Source of the DNA: Thioalkalivibrio sp. AKL19
GTDB lineage: Bacteria; Pseudomonadota; Gammaproteobacteria; Ectothiorhodospirales; Ectothiorhodospiraceae
Direction of reading: 5' to 3'
Assembly: GCF_000420165.1 (NCBI RefSeq)
Contig: NZ_ATUK01000013.1
Coordinates: forward strand, 124,001-188,000
DNA length: 64,000 bases
Under the pieces are notes generated by a model. The model saw only the letters and a program-made list of their open reading frames with translations, made no database searches and had not been told where the DNA came from. Shown piece by piece: positions 34,645 through 47,307 of this stretch. The first letter of the stretch is position 1. Each line of letters starts with the position of its first letter. The translations under genes and the position numbers were made by a program.

Positions 34645-35427
34645 TCAGGATCGGATCCCGACTCCACGATTGAGAAGCACCAGGGCGATGCCGTAGAGGA
34701 CGGCGATGAAGCCGGCGATGATTGCAAACGACATGGCGATCGGGAAATCACTGTGCCCCAGGCTGCCGTAGCGGAAGGCGTCGACCATATAGAGGATCGG
34801 ATTCAGCATGGAGACCCCTTGCCAGAACTCCGGCAGCAGGCTGATCGAGTAGAACACTCCACCCAGGTAGGTCAGCGGGGTCAGGATGAACGTGGGGACG
34901 ATGGCGATATCGTCGAAGGTACGCGCGAACACGCCGTTGATCAGACCGGCCATGGCAAAAAGGATGGAGGTCATGAGCACGATGACCAGCATCACCAGTG
35001 GGTTGTGAATGCTGAGCGGGCTGAAGAACAGCGAGACGAGCAGCACCGCAACGCCCACCGACAGGCCGCGGGCCACACCACCGAAGATGAACCCGAGGAT
35101 GATCACGCTGTTGGGGATGGGCGAGACCAGCAGCTCCTCGATGTGGCGCTGGAACTTGGACCCGAAGAACGACGACACCACGTTGGAATAGCTGTTGGTG
35201 ATCACCGCCAGCATGATCAGGCCGGGTACGATGAAGTCCATGTAACGGTAGCCTTCCATCTCCCCGATGCGCTCGCCGATCAGGCCGCCGAAGATGATGA
35301 AGTACAGCGCGGTGGTGATTACCGGGGGCAGGACCGTCTGCACCCAGATCCGCGCGAAACGCAGGACCTCCTTGGTGACGATGGTGCGGAAGGCCGTCCA
35401 GTAGTGGCGCAGGTGCGAGTCGCTCAT
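34645..35427 (-). CDS. yadH: ABC-2 type transporter permease, YadH family
   Basis: 260 residues with six membrane helices (about 30-50, 65-90, 108-130, 143-165, 173-195, 230-252) in the ABC-2 layout, with YMDFIVPGLIM, and PLTYLGGVFYSISLLP near the fifth helix, typical of YadH/ABC-2 permeases. It pairs with the ATPase whose stop overlaps its ATG (ATGA). The substrate is unknown. Confidence 0.92.
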   Translation of the reverse strand: MSDSHLRHYWTAFRTIVTKEVLRFARIWVQTVLPPVITTALYFIIFGGLIGERIGEMEGYRYMDFIVPGLIMLAVITNSYSNVVSSFFGSKFQRHIEELLVSPIPNSVIILGFIFGGVARGLSVGVAVLLVSLFFSPLSIHNPLVMLVIVLMTSILFAMAGLINGVFARTFDDIAIVPTFILTPLTYLGGVFYSISLLPEFWQGVSMLNPILYMVDAFRYGSLGHSDFPIAMSFAIIAGFIAVLYGIALVLLNRGVGIRS

Positions 35428-36401
35428 GCCTGGTTCTCCGGCTGCTCGGTGGTGCCGCTGGCGCCCGGTGTCAGGTGACTGGGGCTCTGTCCGGGGCGGG
35501 TCATGCGGATGAACAGCTCCTCCAGCCGGTTGGACTTGTTGCGCATGCTCTGAACCCGGATGCCGGCCTGATCCAGCACGCGGAACAGGTCGTTCAGGTG
35601 CTGGCCACTGCGGATGTCCGCTTCCAGCGTCAGATCGTCAATCTGGCGCAGGACGATCGGGGCATCCTGCGGGATGCCGGGCGGGGGCTCGCTGAGATCC
35701 AGCACCATGGTCTCGGTCTCGAGCTTGGCCAGCAGCTGCTTCATCGTGGTGTTTTCGACGATGCCGCCGTCGTCGATGATCGCGATGTTGCGGCAGAGCG
35801 TCTCCGCCTCCTCGAGGTAATGCGTGGTCAGGATGATGCTGCGCCCGTCGGTGTTGATCCGGGTGAGGAAGTCCCACATGGAACGGCGCAGTTCGATATC
35901 GACGCCGGCGGTGGGTTCGTCGAGGATCAGCAGGCGTGGTTCGTGAACCAGGGCGCGCGCAATCATCAGGCGCCGCTTCATGCCGCCGGAGAGTGTGCGC
36001 GCCATGTCCTTGCGCTTCTCCCACAAGCCCAGTTCGTTCAGGTAGTGCTCGCAGCGCTCCCAGGCCTCGCGGCGCGGGATCCCGTAGTAACCGGCCTGAT
36101 TGACCACGATCTCGCCAATCGGCTCGAAGTTGTTGAAATTGAACTCCTGGGGGACCAGTCCGATGGAGCGCTTGACCGCCTGCAGGTCGGTGTCCAGGTC
36201 GTGACCGAAGACCTTGACCGTTCCGGCCGTCTTGTTGATCAGCGAGGTGATGATGCCAATGGTCGTCGACTTGCCGGCCCCGTTGGGGCCGAGCAGGGCG
36301 AAGAAGCTGCCCGGTGCCACCTCGAGGTCGATGCCCTTGAGGGCCTCGAATCCGTTCTTGTAGGTCTTCTTCAGCCCGCGGATTTCCAGCGCTGGCGTCA
36401 T
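35424..36401 (-). CDS. yadG: ABC transporter ATP-binding protein, YadG family
   Basis: 325 residues. Walker A GPNGAGKST, signature LSGGMKRRLMIARA, Walker B RLLILDEPTAGVD and switch His in TTHYLEE are present; residues beyond ~230 form the DrrA-type extension. The reading frame is open further 5' but the ATG at 36401 has AGGAC upstream and gives the family N-terminus (ALEIRGLKKTYKNG). It works with YadH; both end-to-start overlaps indicate one operon. Confidence 0.93.
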   Translation of the reverse strand: MTPALEIRGLKKTYKNGFEALKGIDLEVAPGSFFALLGPNGAGKSTTIGIITSLINKTAGTVKVFGHDLDTDLQAVKRSIGLVPQEFNFNNFEPIGEIVVNQAGYYGIPRREAWERCEHYLNELGLWEKRKDMARTLSGGMKRRLMIARALVHEPRLLILDEPTAGVDIELRRSMWDFLTRINTDGRSIILTTHYLEEAETLCRNIAIIDDGGIVENTTMKQLLAKLETETMVLDLSEPPPGIPQDAPIVLRQIDDLTLEADIRSGQHLNDLFRVLDQAGIRVQSMRNKSNRLEELFIRMTRPGQSPSHLTPGASGTTEQPENQA

Positions 36402-36504
36402 GGTCACGTCCTGTAGCGGTCGGGGTTTCCCTGCATGGAGCGATCCCGGGGGATCGACAAGGTGCGTATTATGGAGGCTTTGAATCGTTGTCGAGGAAAG
36501 CCGC

Positions 36505-37890
36505 GTGGATTCTGTTTTTGTTGCGTCGTCGGAAACCGCCGTTTTGCTGATCCCGGTCAGCCGCGAATCCCTTCCGGTTCGCCTGGAGAGTGCCCCGGCC
36601 AGCTGGGGCAAATGGGTGGAGGCCTCCGGGTTCGAGGCGGAGCCGGGGGCCACCCTGCGCATCCCGAACGCCGAGGGCGGGCTGGAGGCGGTCCTGGCCG
36701 GCTTCGATGCGGAGACGCCGATCTGGATGCTGGCAGGCGCGGCGGAATCCCTGGGTACGGGGGACTATCGCCTGGAGACGGATTTTCTCAACCCCGAAGT
36801 GCAGAACCTCGCCGCGATCGGGTGGGGTCTGGGGCGGTACCGCTTTGACCGCTACCGCGAGGCCCCGGAACGCGCGCCACGCCTGGTCTGGCCGGAGGAC
36901 GCGGATCCGGCCAGGGTGCTGGCGTTCGTCGAATCCATCAGCCTCACCCGTGACCTGATCAACACCCCGGCGGCCGACATGATGCCCGCCAACCTGGCGG
37001 TGACGGCGCGGGAACTGGCCGAGCAGTTCGGTTGCAGCCTGCATGTGGTCAGTGACAGCGACAAGCTGGAGCAGGACTTCCCCTGCATCCATGCCGTGGG
37101 CGCGGCGAGTCACCATGGTTCAAGGGTCATCGAGCTGACTTGGGGCCCGCCGGACGCGCCCTCGCTGGTGCTGGTGGGCAAGGGAGTGTGCTTCGATTCC
37201 GGCGGGCTGAACCTCAAGCCCGGGAATTCCATGCGCCAGATGAAGAAGGACATGGGCGGGGCCGCCATCGTGCTGGGCCTCGCGCGGCTGATCATGGCGC
37301 AGAATCTGCCTCTCCGGCTGACCGTGCTGGTCGGCGCGGTGGAGAACGCTATCGGCGCCGGGGCCTTCCGGCCGGGGGACGTCCTCACCGCGCGCAACGG
37401 CAAGCGCATCGAGATCGACAACACGGACGCCGAGGGGCGGCTGGTGCTGGCCGATCTGCTGGATCGTGCGGGGGCCTTCCATCCCGACCTGCTGGTGGAT
37501 TTCGCCACCCTTACCGGGGCTGCGCGGGTGGCCGTGGGGACCGAGATCAGCGCTTGCCTCACCCAGGACGAGGGCTGGGCCCGGGCGCTGGTCGAACCGG
37601 CCCGCGAATGGGACGACCCGGTCTGCCAGCTGCCGCTGCACGCGCCGTACCGGTACATGCTCGACAGCGACGTCGCGGACATCGCGAACAGCTCCAGCGG
37701 TGGCCTCGCCGGGGCCATCACGGCCGGTCTGTTCCTGAAGGAGTTTGTCCCCGAGGGGACGACCTGGATGCATTTCGACATCATGGCCTTCAACGAGCGC
37801 GCACGGCCGGGTCGGCCCAAGGGGGGCGAGGCCATGGGCCTGCGGGCATTGTTCGCGGCGCTGGAGTCGCGCTACGGGCAGGCCGGGTAG
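36505..37890 (+). CDS. M17-family leucyl aminopeptidase
   Basis: 461 residues. Metal and catalytic motifs of the M17 family: VGKGVCFDSGGLNLKP (Lys, Asp), the signature NTDAEGRLVLAD and the following DFATLTGAARVAVG. The N-terminal ~150 residues are the variable domain. It removes N-terminal residues from peptides in the cytoplasm with two metal ions. The start is GTG with GAGGAAAG upstream. PepB-like rather than PepA-like length; the precise name is not assigned. It is divergent from yadG by about 100 bp. Confidence 0.92.
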   Translation: MDSVFVASSETAVLLIPVSRESLPVRLESAPASWGKWVEASGFEAEPGATLRIPNAEGGLEAVLAGFDAETPIWMLAGAAESLGTGDYRLETDFLNPEVQNLAAIGWGLGRYRFDRYREAPERAPRLVWPEDADPARVLAFVESISLTRDLINTPAADMMPANLAVTARELAEQFGCSLHVVSDSDKLEQDFPCIHAVGAASHHGSRVIELTWGPPDAPSLVLVGKGVCFDSGGLNLKPGNSMRQMKKDMGGAAIVLGLARLIMAQNLPLRLTVLVGAVENAIGAGAFRPGDVLTARNGKRIEIDNTDAEGRLVLADLLDRAGAFHPDLLVDFATLTGAARVAVGTEISACLTQDEGWARALVEPAREWDDPVCQLPLHAPYRYMLDSDVADIANSSSGGLAGAITAGLFLKEFVPEGTTWMHFDIMAFNERARPGRPKGGEAMGLRALFAALESRYGQAG

Positions 37891-37901
37891 CGGGCCGGGC
37901 C

Positions 37902-37918
37902 GGGGGAGAGATTCCCCC
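37902..37918. terminator. Small hairpin between convergent aminopeptidase and glutamate dehydrogenase genes
   Basis: Arms GGGGGA and TCCCCC with loop GAGAT lie just past the aminopeptidase stop. No T-run follows, so it is only a possible weak bidirectional terminator. Confidence 0.35.
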
Positions 37919-37952
37919 CTGCCGCCCGCCCTCCAGTCGCCGACTATAGCGG

Positions 37953-39380
37953 TCAGATGAGCTTGAGGTCGCTGCGGGCGCGGATGATCTTGCGCAGGGC
38001 GATCAGGTAGGCAGCGGTGCGGTAGTCAAGGATCTCGCCGTTGCTTTCCACCTCGCGGACCTCGTGCATCTCGCGGAAGGCCTCGCGCATGGTGTCCTCG
38101 AGGCCCGAGCGGACCAGGTCGATCTCCTCGGCCCCGCGCACGACGGCGTCACGAATCCATTCCGGGATGCTCTCGTTGGTCATCATCTCGATGGCCGTGA
38201 CGATGTGCTGGCCCTGGGCCTGGTCATACCGGCGTTCCAGGCGCCCGAAGCGCATGTGGGAAAGGTTCCGCACCCACTCGAAGTAGGAGACGACGACGCC
38301 GCCTGCGTTCACATAGACGTCGGGCAGGATCGTGACGCCCCGGTCCCGCAGCGCCTGATCCGCCTCCCACGTGCAGGGGCCATTGGCGGCCTCGGCGATC
38401 AGGCGGGCCTGGATGCGGTCGGCATTGTCGCGGTGGATCGCCCCTTCCAGCGCGGCGGGGATCAGGATGTCGCAATCGCGTTCCATGATGCGGTTGCCAT
38501 CGCGCACGAACTCGACCCCCGCAAAGCCCTCCATGGTGCCGCTGCGGCGCACGTAGTCGTGCAGCGCCTCAACATCGATACCGTCTTCGGAATACACCCC
38601 GCCATCGCTCTTGATGACGCCGACAATCTTCGCGTGGTCATCGTGCTGCAGAAAGCGTGCGGCGTAGTAGCCCACGTTGCCAAAGCCCTGAATGATGATG
38701 CGCTGGTCGCCCAGGCCGCCCTTGAAACCGGCCTCGCGGGCCGCCGAGCCTTCGCGGAAGAAGGCCTGAAGCGCATACTGCACGCCGCGCCCGGTCGCCT
38801 CGAGGCGACCGACGATGCCCCCCAGCTCGACCGGCTTGCCGGTGACCGAGGCGGCATGGTCCAGGTCCTCCGGGTGGCGCTCGCGATAGGTCTCCATGAT
38901 CCAGGCCATTTCGCGCTGCGAGGTCCCGACATCCGGGGCGGGCACGTTCTGGGCCGGGCTGATGTAGTCGCGCTGGATCAGTTCGTGGGCGAAACGCCGG
39001 GTGATGCGTTCCATCTCCCATTCGTCGTATTTCTGCGGGTCGATCCGCAGCCCGCCCTTGGAACCGCCGAAGGGGATATCCACGATGGCGCACTTGTAGG
39101 TCATCAGGGCCGCCAGTGCCTCGGCGTGCTCCTGGTCCATGGTCGCCGCAAAGCGCAGCCCGCCCTTGGACGGCATCCGATGCGCGGAGTGCACGGCCCG
39201 CCAGCCGCTGAACACTTCGATGCGGTCGCGAAAACGGATCGGAAAGCTCACCTGAATGACAGAATCACAGGTCTTCAGCGCCTCCCGGGCCCCCTCGGGC
39301 AGCTCAAGGTACGCCATGGCCCGGTCGACCATGTGTGAGACACTATCGAGAAAGGTTTCAGGGACTTCGCTTTCCGACAT
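37953..39380 (-). CDS. Glu/Leu/Phe/Val-type glutamate dehydrogenase
   Basis: 475 residues, longer than the ~420 of the NAD-linked hexameric form. Glutamate-site elements MPSKGGLRF and TYKCAIVDIPFGGSKGGL carry the conserved lysines; the Rossmann motif GFGNVG lies near 240. It would interconvert glutamate and 2-oxoglutarate plus ammonia. An AAAGGA site precedes the chosen ATG; an ATG 30 bp earlier lacks one. Coenzyme preference was not read. It is divergent from dusA by 56 bp. Confidence 0.88.
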   Translation of the reverse strand: MSESEVPETFLDSVSHMVDRAMAYLELPEGAREALKTCDSVIQVSFPIRFRDRIEVFSGWRAVHSAHRMPSKGGLRFAATMDQEHAEALAALMTYKCAIVDIPFGGSKGGLRIDPQKYDEWEMERITRRFAHELIQRDYISPAQNVPAPDVGTSQREMAWIMETYRERHPEDLDHAASVTGKPVELGGIVGRLEATGRGVQYALQAFFREGSAAREAGFKGGLGDQRIIIQGFGNVGYYAARFLQHDDHAKIVGVIKSDGGVYSEDGIDVEALHDYVRRSGTMEGFAGVEFVRDGNRIMERDCDILIPAALEGAIHRDNADRIQARLIAEAANGPCTWEADQALRDRGVTILPDVYVNAGGVVVSYFEWVRNLSHMRFGRLERRYDQAQGQHIVTAIEMMTNESIPEWIRDAVVRGAEEIDLVRSGLEDTMREAFREMHEVREVESNGEILDYRTAAYLIALRKIIRARSDLKLI

Positions 39381-39436
39381 GATGGCAATCCTTTCTGGTG
39401 TGGCCATGCCGCCCGCAAGGCATGGAGGCTTCGCTG

Positions 39437-40426
39437 ATGAGTGACGCGGGATCCGCTCCCGACCCGCGGTTTTCGGTGGCACCGATGATGGACTGGACGG
39501 ACACCTGGTGTCGCCGGTTCCATCGGCTGCTGACCCGGCGGGCATTGTTGTACACCGAGATGGTGCATGCCAACGCGGTGATTCATGGCGATCGCGACCG
39601 GTTGCTGGGGTATGCGCCGGTGGAGCACCCGCTGGCCCTGCAACTGGGCGGTTCCGAACCGGCCACGTTGGCCGACGCCGCCCGGATCGCGGCCGAGCGC
39701 GGCTACGACGAGATCAACCTGAACGTTGGCTGCCCTTCCGACCGCGTGCAGTCGGGCGCCTTCGGCGCCTGCCTGATGGCACAGCCGGGCCTGGTCGCCG
39801 ATTGCGTCGCGGCGATGCGGCAGGCCGTGGATGTCCCGGTCACCGTCAAGCACCGGATCGGCATTGATGACCAGGATTCGGAGGCGGACCTGCATGCCTT
39901 CGTGGAACGCGTGGCACAGGCCGGTTGCCGGCACTTCGTAGTGCATGCGCGAAAGGCCTGGCTGCAGGGCTTGAGCCCCAGGGACAATCGCGACGTCCCG
40001 CCGCTGGACCACCAGCGCGTGTACCGCCTGAAGACGGAATTCCCGGACCTGACCATCGTGCTGAACGGCGGACTGGACGATGTGCCCGGCGCCCGCAGCC
40101 ATCTGGAACACGTGGACGGCGTGATGTTCGGCCGCAAGGCCTATCACGAGCCCTGGAGCCTGGCCGCGGTCGATCGCCTGTATTTCGGCGCGGCGCAGGA
40201 CCCCACTCGCGAAGCGGTGCTGGACGGCATCCTGGCGCTGGCGGAACAGATGCGCCGCGACGGCGTTCCGCTGGCCCGCCTGACCCGTCACATCCTGGGG
40301 CTGTTCCACGGCGAGCCCGGGGCCCGCCGGTGGCGCCGCATCCTGACCGAGGGTGCCCACCAGGCGGACGCCGGGCCGGAACTGATCGTGCAGGCGGCGC
40401 AGGCCTGTCTGCCTCGGGCCGCCTGA
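39437..40426 (+). CDS. dusA: tRNA-dihydrouridine synthase A (DusA)
   Basis: 329 residues, TIM-barrel flavoenzyme with SVAPMMDWTD at the N-terminus, NLNVGCPSDRVQ (catalytic Cys) and HARKAWLQGLSP. It reduces U20 and U20a of tRNA with FMN and NADPH. ATG at 39437 with GGAGGC upstream. Convergent with roxA; a small GGGC/GCCC stem sits in the 23-bp gap. Confidence 0.94.
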   Translation: MSDAGSAPDPRFSVAPMMDWTDTWCRRFHRLLTRRALLYTEMVHANAVIHGDRDRLLGYAPVEHPLALQLGGSEPATLADAARIAAERGYDEINLNVGCPSDRVQSGAFGACLMAQPGLVADCVAAMRQAVDVPVTVKHRIGIDDQDSEADLHAFVERVAQAGCRHFVVHARKAWLQGLSPRDNRDVPPLDHQRVYRLKTEFPDLTIVLNGGLDDVPGARSHLEHVDGVMFGRKAYHEPWSLAAVDRLYFGAAQDPTREAVLDGILALAEQMRRDGVPLARLTRHILGLFHGEPGARRWRRILTEGAHQADAGPELIVQAAQACLPRAA

Positions 40427-40449
40427 CGACCCCCGACGGGCGTGCCCGG

Positions 40450-41622
40450 TTATTCGGCCGGGTCGTCCGGCGCGAGCCAGCCGGCCTCGAGCCCGTCCGC
40501 GAGGACCTGCCGGATCGCGGGGATTGCCTCCTCCCACTCCGCGATGCTGAGCGTGTCGGCGCCACAGAAGGTCTCGAGCACTTCGGGTGCAACGGCCTGT
40601 GCCGGATAGTCAGTGCCGGCGATGCACAGCACCGGACCGTCCGGGCCGCGGAACCATGCGCGCCGCACGCCCGGATGAACGATGAACCGGGTCGCCGGGG
40701 TCGCGCGGGCCGCGAGCGACGGGTCTTGCGGGGCGAGCTCCACGTTTCCGGCCGGTCGGGTCAGGAAACGGCCCAGGTAAGCGTCCAGGTCGTGGTCCTC
40801 GGCCGCCAGCAACGCGCGCAGGGCCGCGCGCAGTTCGCCCCGGTCCGCCGCCGGGATCTCGGTGGCATGCGTGACCGGGTGCCGACCGGGATCCTCGAAG
40901 CGCGCCTGGTCGCCGATCACGTTGGCGCGTTCCTCGAGAAAGCCGGTCAGTACGTCGAGGATGGTCGGGGCCCGGAAGCCGACCGACCAGGTCATGCACG
41001 CCTTGTCCAGGGACATGCCGTAATGCGGCAGTCCGGGCGGCAGGTAGAGCAGGTCGCCGGGCCCCAGCTCCCAGGACTCTGTGGGCTCGAACGCCTGCAG
41101 GATGGCCAGCGGGAGGTCGTCGTGGCACGCCAGCGATCCGGGCGGGTCCTGGATCTGCCAGCGGCGTCGCCCGGCGGCCTGGAACAGGAAGACGTCGTAC
41201 TGGTCCACATGCGGGCCGACCGAGCCGCCGGGCGGGGCATAGGAGATCATCAGGTCGTCCCGGCGCCAGCGCGGGACGAAGTCGAAGCGCGCGAGGAACT
41301 CCGGACCCCCGGGCCAGAAGCGCTCGACATCGGTGACCAGCAGCGTCCAGTCACGCTGGGGCAGCCCGCCCAGGCGCTCGGCATCGAAGGGCCCGTACTC
41401 GACATCCCAGTCCTGGCGATCGACATGACCGCTGACGATACGGCTGGCGGCGTCGGCATCGGTCGCCAGCCCGGCGAGGTCGTCGGGCTCGATGGGGTTG
41501 TCGAAGCCGGGGATGGCGCCGCGCACCAGCAGCGGGCGCTGCTGCCAGTAGTCGCGCAGGAATTCGGCGGGGGTGAGGCCGCCGAGCAGGGCGAGCGGTT
41601 GGTTCGGGTCCGGGGCCGCCAT
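40450..41622 (-). CDS. roxA: Ribosomal protein L16 arginine hydroxylase RoxA (YcfD family)
   Basis: 390 residues. A JmjC/cupin iron-2-oxoglutarate oxygenase: HVDQYDVFLFQ provides the HxD pair, LPPGLPHYGMS the third His, and the C-terminal ~150 residues are the dimerisation and winged-helix part. RoxA hydroxylates an arginine of 50S protein L16. It follows purB by 13 bp on the same strand, a pairing seen in other gammaproteobacteria. Confidence 0.9.
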   Translation of the reverse strand: MAAPDPNQPLALLGGLTPAEFLRDYWQQRPLLVRGAIPGFDNPIEPDDLAGLATDADAASRIVSGHVDRQDWDVEYGPFDAERLGGLPQRDWTLLVTDVERFWPGGPEFLARFDFVPRWRRDDLMISYAPPGGSVGPHVDQYDVFLFQAAGRRRWQIQDPPGSLACHDDLPLAILQAFEPTESWELGPGDLLYLPPGLPHYGMSLDKACMTWSVGFRAPTILDVLTGFLEERANVIGDQARFEDPGRHPVTHATEIPAADRGELRAALRALLAAEDHDLDAYLGRFLTRPAGNVELAPQDPSLAARATPATRFIVHPGVRRAWFRGPDGPVLCIAGTDYPAQAVAPEVLETFCGADTLSIAEWEEAIPAIRQVLADGLEAGWLAPDDPAE

Positions 41623-41635
41623 GCCGCGCGCCGGA

Positions 41636-44481
<2,846 letters not shown>

Positions 44482-44488
44482 GGAACGG

Positions 44489-46438
44489 TCAAGCGGTCTC
44501 GACGGGAAGCACCACGGCCGGGCGGAGCAGCTCCCGGAAATTGGCAAACGGGACCGGGTACGAGTAGAAATAGCCTTGGGCCGTATGGCAGTCGAGCGCC
44601 TGCAGGACTTGCGCTTGGCGCTCGGTCTCCACGCCCTCCGCGATCACGTCCAGGCCCAGCGTGCGGGCCATCAGCACGATCGCGCGCACGATCTGCGAGT
44701 GACCCTCGCCCTGGTCGAGGTCCTTCACGAAGGAACGATCGATCTTCAACGTGTCCGCGGGGATCTGTTTGAGCTGCATCAGCGAGGCGTGGCCGGTACC
44801 GAAGTCGTCGACCGCCAGGGACATCCCCACCTGGCGCAGGCGCTGGAAGACCCGGGCCGCTCCCTGCGGGTCGTCCATGATGCTGGTCTCGGTCAGCTCG
44901 AGCTCGATGCAGCGGGGCGGGATGCCGGCCTCGCGGATGATGCGATGGAACCCCCCGGCGAGGTCCGGCTGGCGCAGCTGGCGGGCGGAGACATTGATCG
45001 CGACGCGCGGCAGTTCCTCCTCCGGCATGTGCAGGGACTGAAGGTCCCGGCAGACCTGGCGCAGGACCCATTCCCCGATCTCCTCGATCAGGGTCATGTC
45101 CTCGGCCAGCTCGATGAAGTGTCCCGGCGGGAGCAGGCCCAGTTTCGGGTGCTGCCAGCGAATCAGGGCCTCCGCGCCGATGATGCGTCCACTCGCGAGT
45201 TCCACCTTCGGCTGGTAGTGCAGCACGAGCTGGTCATTGGCGATCGCCTGGCCCAGTTCGTTCTCCAACTCGAAGTGGCGGAAGGTCCGGGCGTTGAGAT
45301 CCTGGGTGTAGAAGCGGAACCCGTTGCGGCCGCGCTGCTTCGCCTCGTACATCGCGGCGTCCGCGTTGCCCAGCAGGGTATCCGGATCCTCGCCGTCGTA
45401 GGGGTAGATCGCGATCCCGCAGGAGACACTGCTGACCACCGGCTGGTCGAAGATCTGGCGTTCGGTGGCCGTCTTGCGCACGACGTCCGTGACCAGACGG
45501 ACCACCCCTTCCAGTCCCTGGCCGTCCTCGACGAGGATGCCGAACTCGTCGCCGCCCAGGCGCGACAGCGTGGTCCGCAGGTGGCGGCCCGAACGCTCGC
45601 GGGCCTGGTTCAGGAGCTCGGAGAGATCCTGGGCGACCTTGCGGATCAGCTCGTCGCCCGCGCGGTGGCCGAGGGAGTCGTTGGTACGCTTGAAGTTGTC
45701 GAGATCCAGCAGGATCAACGCCACGTGCCCCGCATTGTCCGCGTGGCGCTCCATGGCCTGTGACAGCCGGTCGCTAAACAGCATCCGGTTGGGCAGGTTC
45801 GTCAGCGAATCGTGCGACATGTGGTGCAGCAGCTCGCGTGACTGGCGTTCCGTGATCCGCTGCAGGGCCTTCTGGCGCCGGTCCATCATCTGGAACAGGT
45901 CGGCGCTCTCCAGCGCGTAGGCGGTGTTGAACAGCACCATGGTCAGCGTCGACAGGATCATCTCGTAGCGCTGCAGCTCCGCCTGGTGGAAGCGGGCGAC
46001 GAACATGCCGCGAATGCGGGTGCGCGTGGAGATGACGTGCAGCAGCACGCTGTCGCCCGCCGCCGGGGAGGGCAGGCAGACCGGGTGATTTTGGTGCAGC
46101 GCCCAGGAGAACTGCCCGTCCTGGATGAGCTGTTCAACGGTATCCGCGAGGTCCGGCTCCAGCTCGCCCGGTTGTTCCTGGTAGGCCAGGTTGAAGGAAC
46201 AGTCGTTGTCCAGGACATACACGGCCATGTCCTGCGCCGGGAGCAGGCGGCGGATGGACTCGATGGTGTTCTGGATGATGAGCTCGGGGCTGCGGTTGCG
46301 GTCGGTGTCGCCAAAGATCGCCGTGGTCGAGGCGAGCACGTCCATCGCGTAGGCGTTGGCCTCCAGGGCCTCCTCGAGGAAGCGGATGCGCTCATGGAGG
46401 GCGTTGACCTCCTCGGGCGTTCGGTACGATGGGCTCAT
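44489..46438 (-). CDS. Cytoplasmic GAF-like-GGDEF-EAL protein
   Basis: 649 residues without membrane helices. Residues ~1-230 include a GAF-like sensory region (LVDTVEQLIQDG-type pattern, LHVISTRTRIRGMFVARF). The GGDEF domain (LGGDEF) lacks the RxxD I-site. The EAL domain keeps EALIRW, NVSARQL, ELTETSI, DDFGTG, KIDRSF, AEGVE and QGY, so phosphodiesterase activity is likely. It is last in the apparent operon and follows the HDOD gene by 29 bp. AAAGGA stands ahead of the ATG. Confidence 0.88.
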   Translation of the reverse strand: MSPSYRTPEEVNALHERIRFLEEALEANAYAMDVLASTTAIFGDTDRNRSPELIIQNTIESIRRLLPAQDMAVYVLDNDCSFNLAYQEQPGELEPDLADTVEQLIQDGQFSWALHQNHPVCLPSPAAGDSVLLHVISTRTRIRGMFVARFHQAELQRYEMILSTLTMVLFNTAYALESADLFQMMDRRQKALQRITERQSRELLHHMSHDSLTNLPNRMLFSDRLSQAMERHADNAGHVALILLDLDNFKRTNDSLGHRAGDELIRKVAQDLSELLNQARERSGRHLRTTLSRLGGDEFGILVEDGQGLEGVVRLVTDVVRKTATERQIFDQPVVSSVSCGIAIYPYDGEDPDTLLGNADAAMYEAKQRGRNGFRFYTQDLNARTFRHFELENELGQAIANDQLVLHYQPKVELASGRIIGAEALIRWQHPKLGLLPPGHFIELAEDMTLIEEIGEWVLRQVCRDLQSLHMPEEELPRVAINVSARQLRQPDLAGGFHRIIREAGIPPRCIELELTETSIMDDPQGAARVFQRLRQVGMSLAVDDFGTGHASLMQLKQIPADTLKIDRSFVKDLDQGEGHSQIVRAIVLMARTLGLDVIAEGVETERQAQVLQALDCHTAQGYFYSYPVPFANFRELLRPAVVLPVETA

Positions 46439-46467
46439 GCAACAGCGTCCTTTGCCTGCATACGGGC

Positions 46468-47307
46468 TCAGTCGAGGAGGATCGCCTGCATCTGGTCCAG
46501 ATGCTTGCGGGCGTGGCCGATGATGTCTTCGTAGATCGGCATCTCCAGGCCGATGCGGTCGAAGGTCTCGGGGGCGACCGGCGGCACAAACCGCTCGCCG
46601 GACGATCCCAGCCGCAGCGAATTCGCGATGCTGTCGGCGACGTGCACGATGGCGGTCTCCACCGGAAACGCGCGGGCCTGGTCCGGGGCGTGGTGGTAGC
46701 GCGTGGCCTCTACCTGGGCCGGGGCCATGCCCCATTCCTCCAGCAGGGCGGAGCCGATCGCCGCATGATCGAAACCGAGCAGTTCGCGCTCGGCCTCGAA
46801 CAGCAGGCACTGCTCGCGCTCGCGGATGTTGATCAGTTCCTCGGTGCGGCTGCCCAGGCGCAGGAACAGCAGCAGTCGTCCCAGGTCGTGCATGATCCCG
46901 TACAGGTACAGGCGCTCGATGTTCGCCTCGCGCCGGAAACGCGCGATGGACCGACTGAGAACGCCCACGGCGATGCTGTGGCGCCAGAAGGATTCCATGT
47001 CCACACCGATCACCGGCAGACCGCGAAAATGCTCGATGACGATCGTCGACAGCACGATCTGGCGCATCTGCTGCAGGCCAATGATGGACACCGCCCGGTG
47101 CAGGGTGTCGATCGGTTCCGGGAACCCGTACAGGGAGGAGTTGGCCATCCGCAGTGTCTTGGCGGCGATGGTCGGGTCCAGCTCCACCGCCTCGGTAATC
47201 CCGGCCACGTTCGCGGTCGGGTCGCTAAGGCGCGTGAAGATTGTGTTGTAACTACCGGAAAAGCTGCACAGCGCGTCGTCCTGCTCGAGAAACTCGGCAA
47301 CCGTCAT
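46468..47307 (-). CDS. HDOD-domain protein
   Basis: 279 residues. The HDOD domain covers ~15-215: AVELDPTIAAKTLRMANSS, RAVSIIGLQQMRQIVLS, YGIMHDLGRLLLF, and HAAIGSALLEEWG-like segments. HDOD resembles HD-GYP but lacks its nuclease metal set; it is a signalling or scaffold domain in proteins linked to c-di-GMP, motility and stress. Its ATG overlaps the upstream stop by one base (TAATG), so translation is coupled to the small gene before it. Confidence 0.85.
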   Translation of the reverse strand: MTVAEFLEQDDALCSFSGSYNTIFTRLSDPTANVAGITEAVELDPTIAAKTLRMANSSLYGFPEPIDTLHRAVSIIGLQQMRQIVLSTIVIEHFRGLPVIGVDMESFWRHSIAVGVLSRSIARFRREANIERLYLYGIMHDLGRLLLFLRLGSRTEELINIREREQCLLFEAERELLGFDHAAIGSALLEEWGMAPAQVEATRYHHAPDQARAFPVETAIVHVADSIANSLRLGSSGERFVPPVAPETFDRIGLEMPIYEDIIGHARKHLDQMQAILLD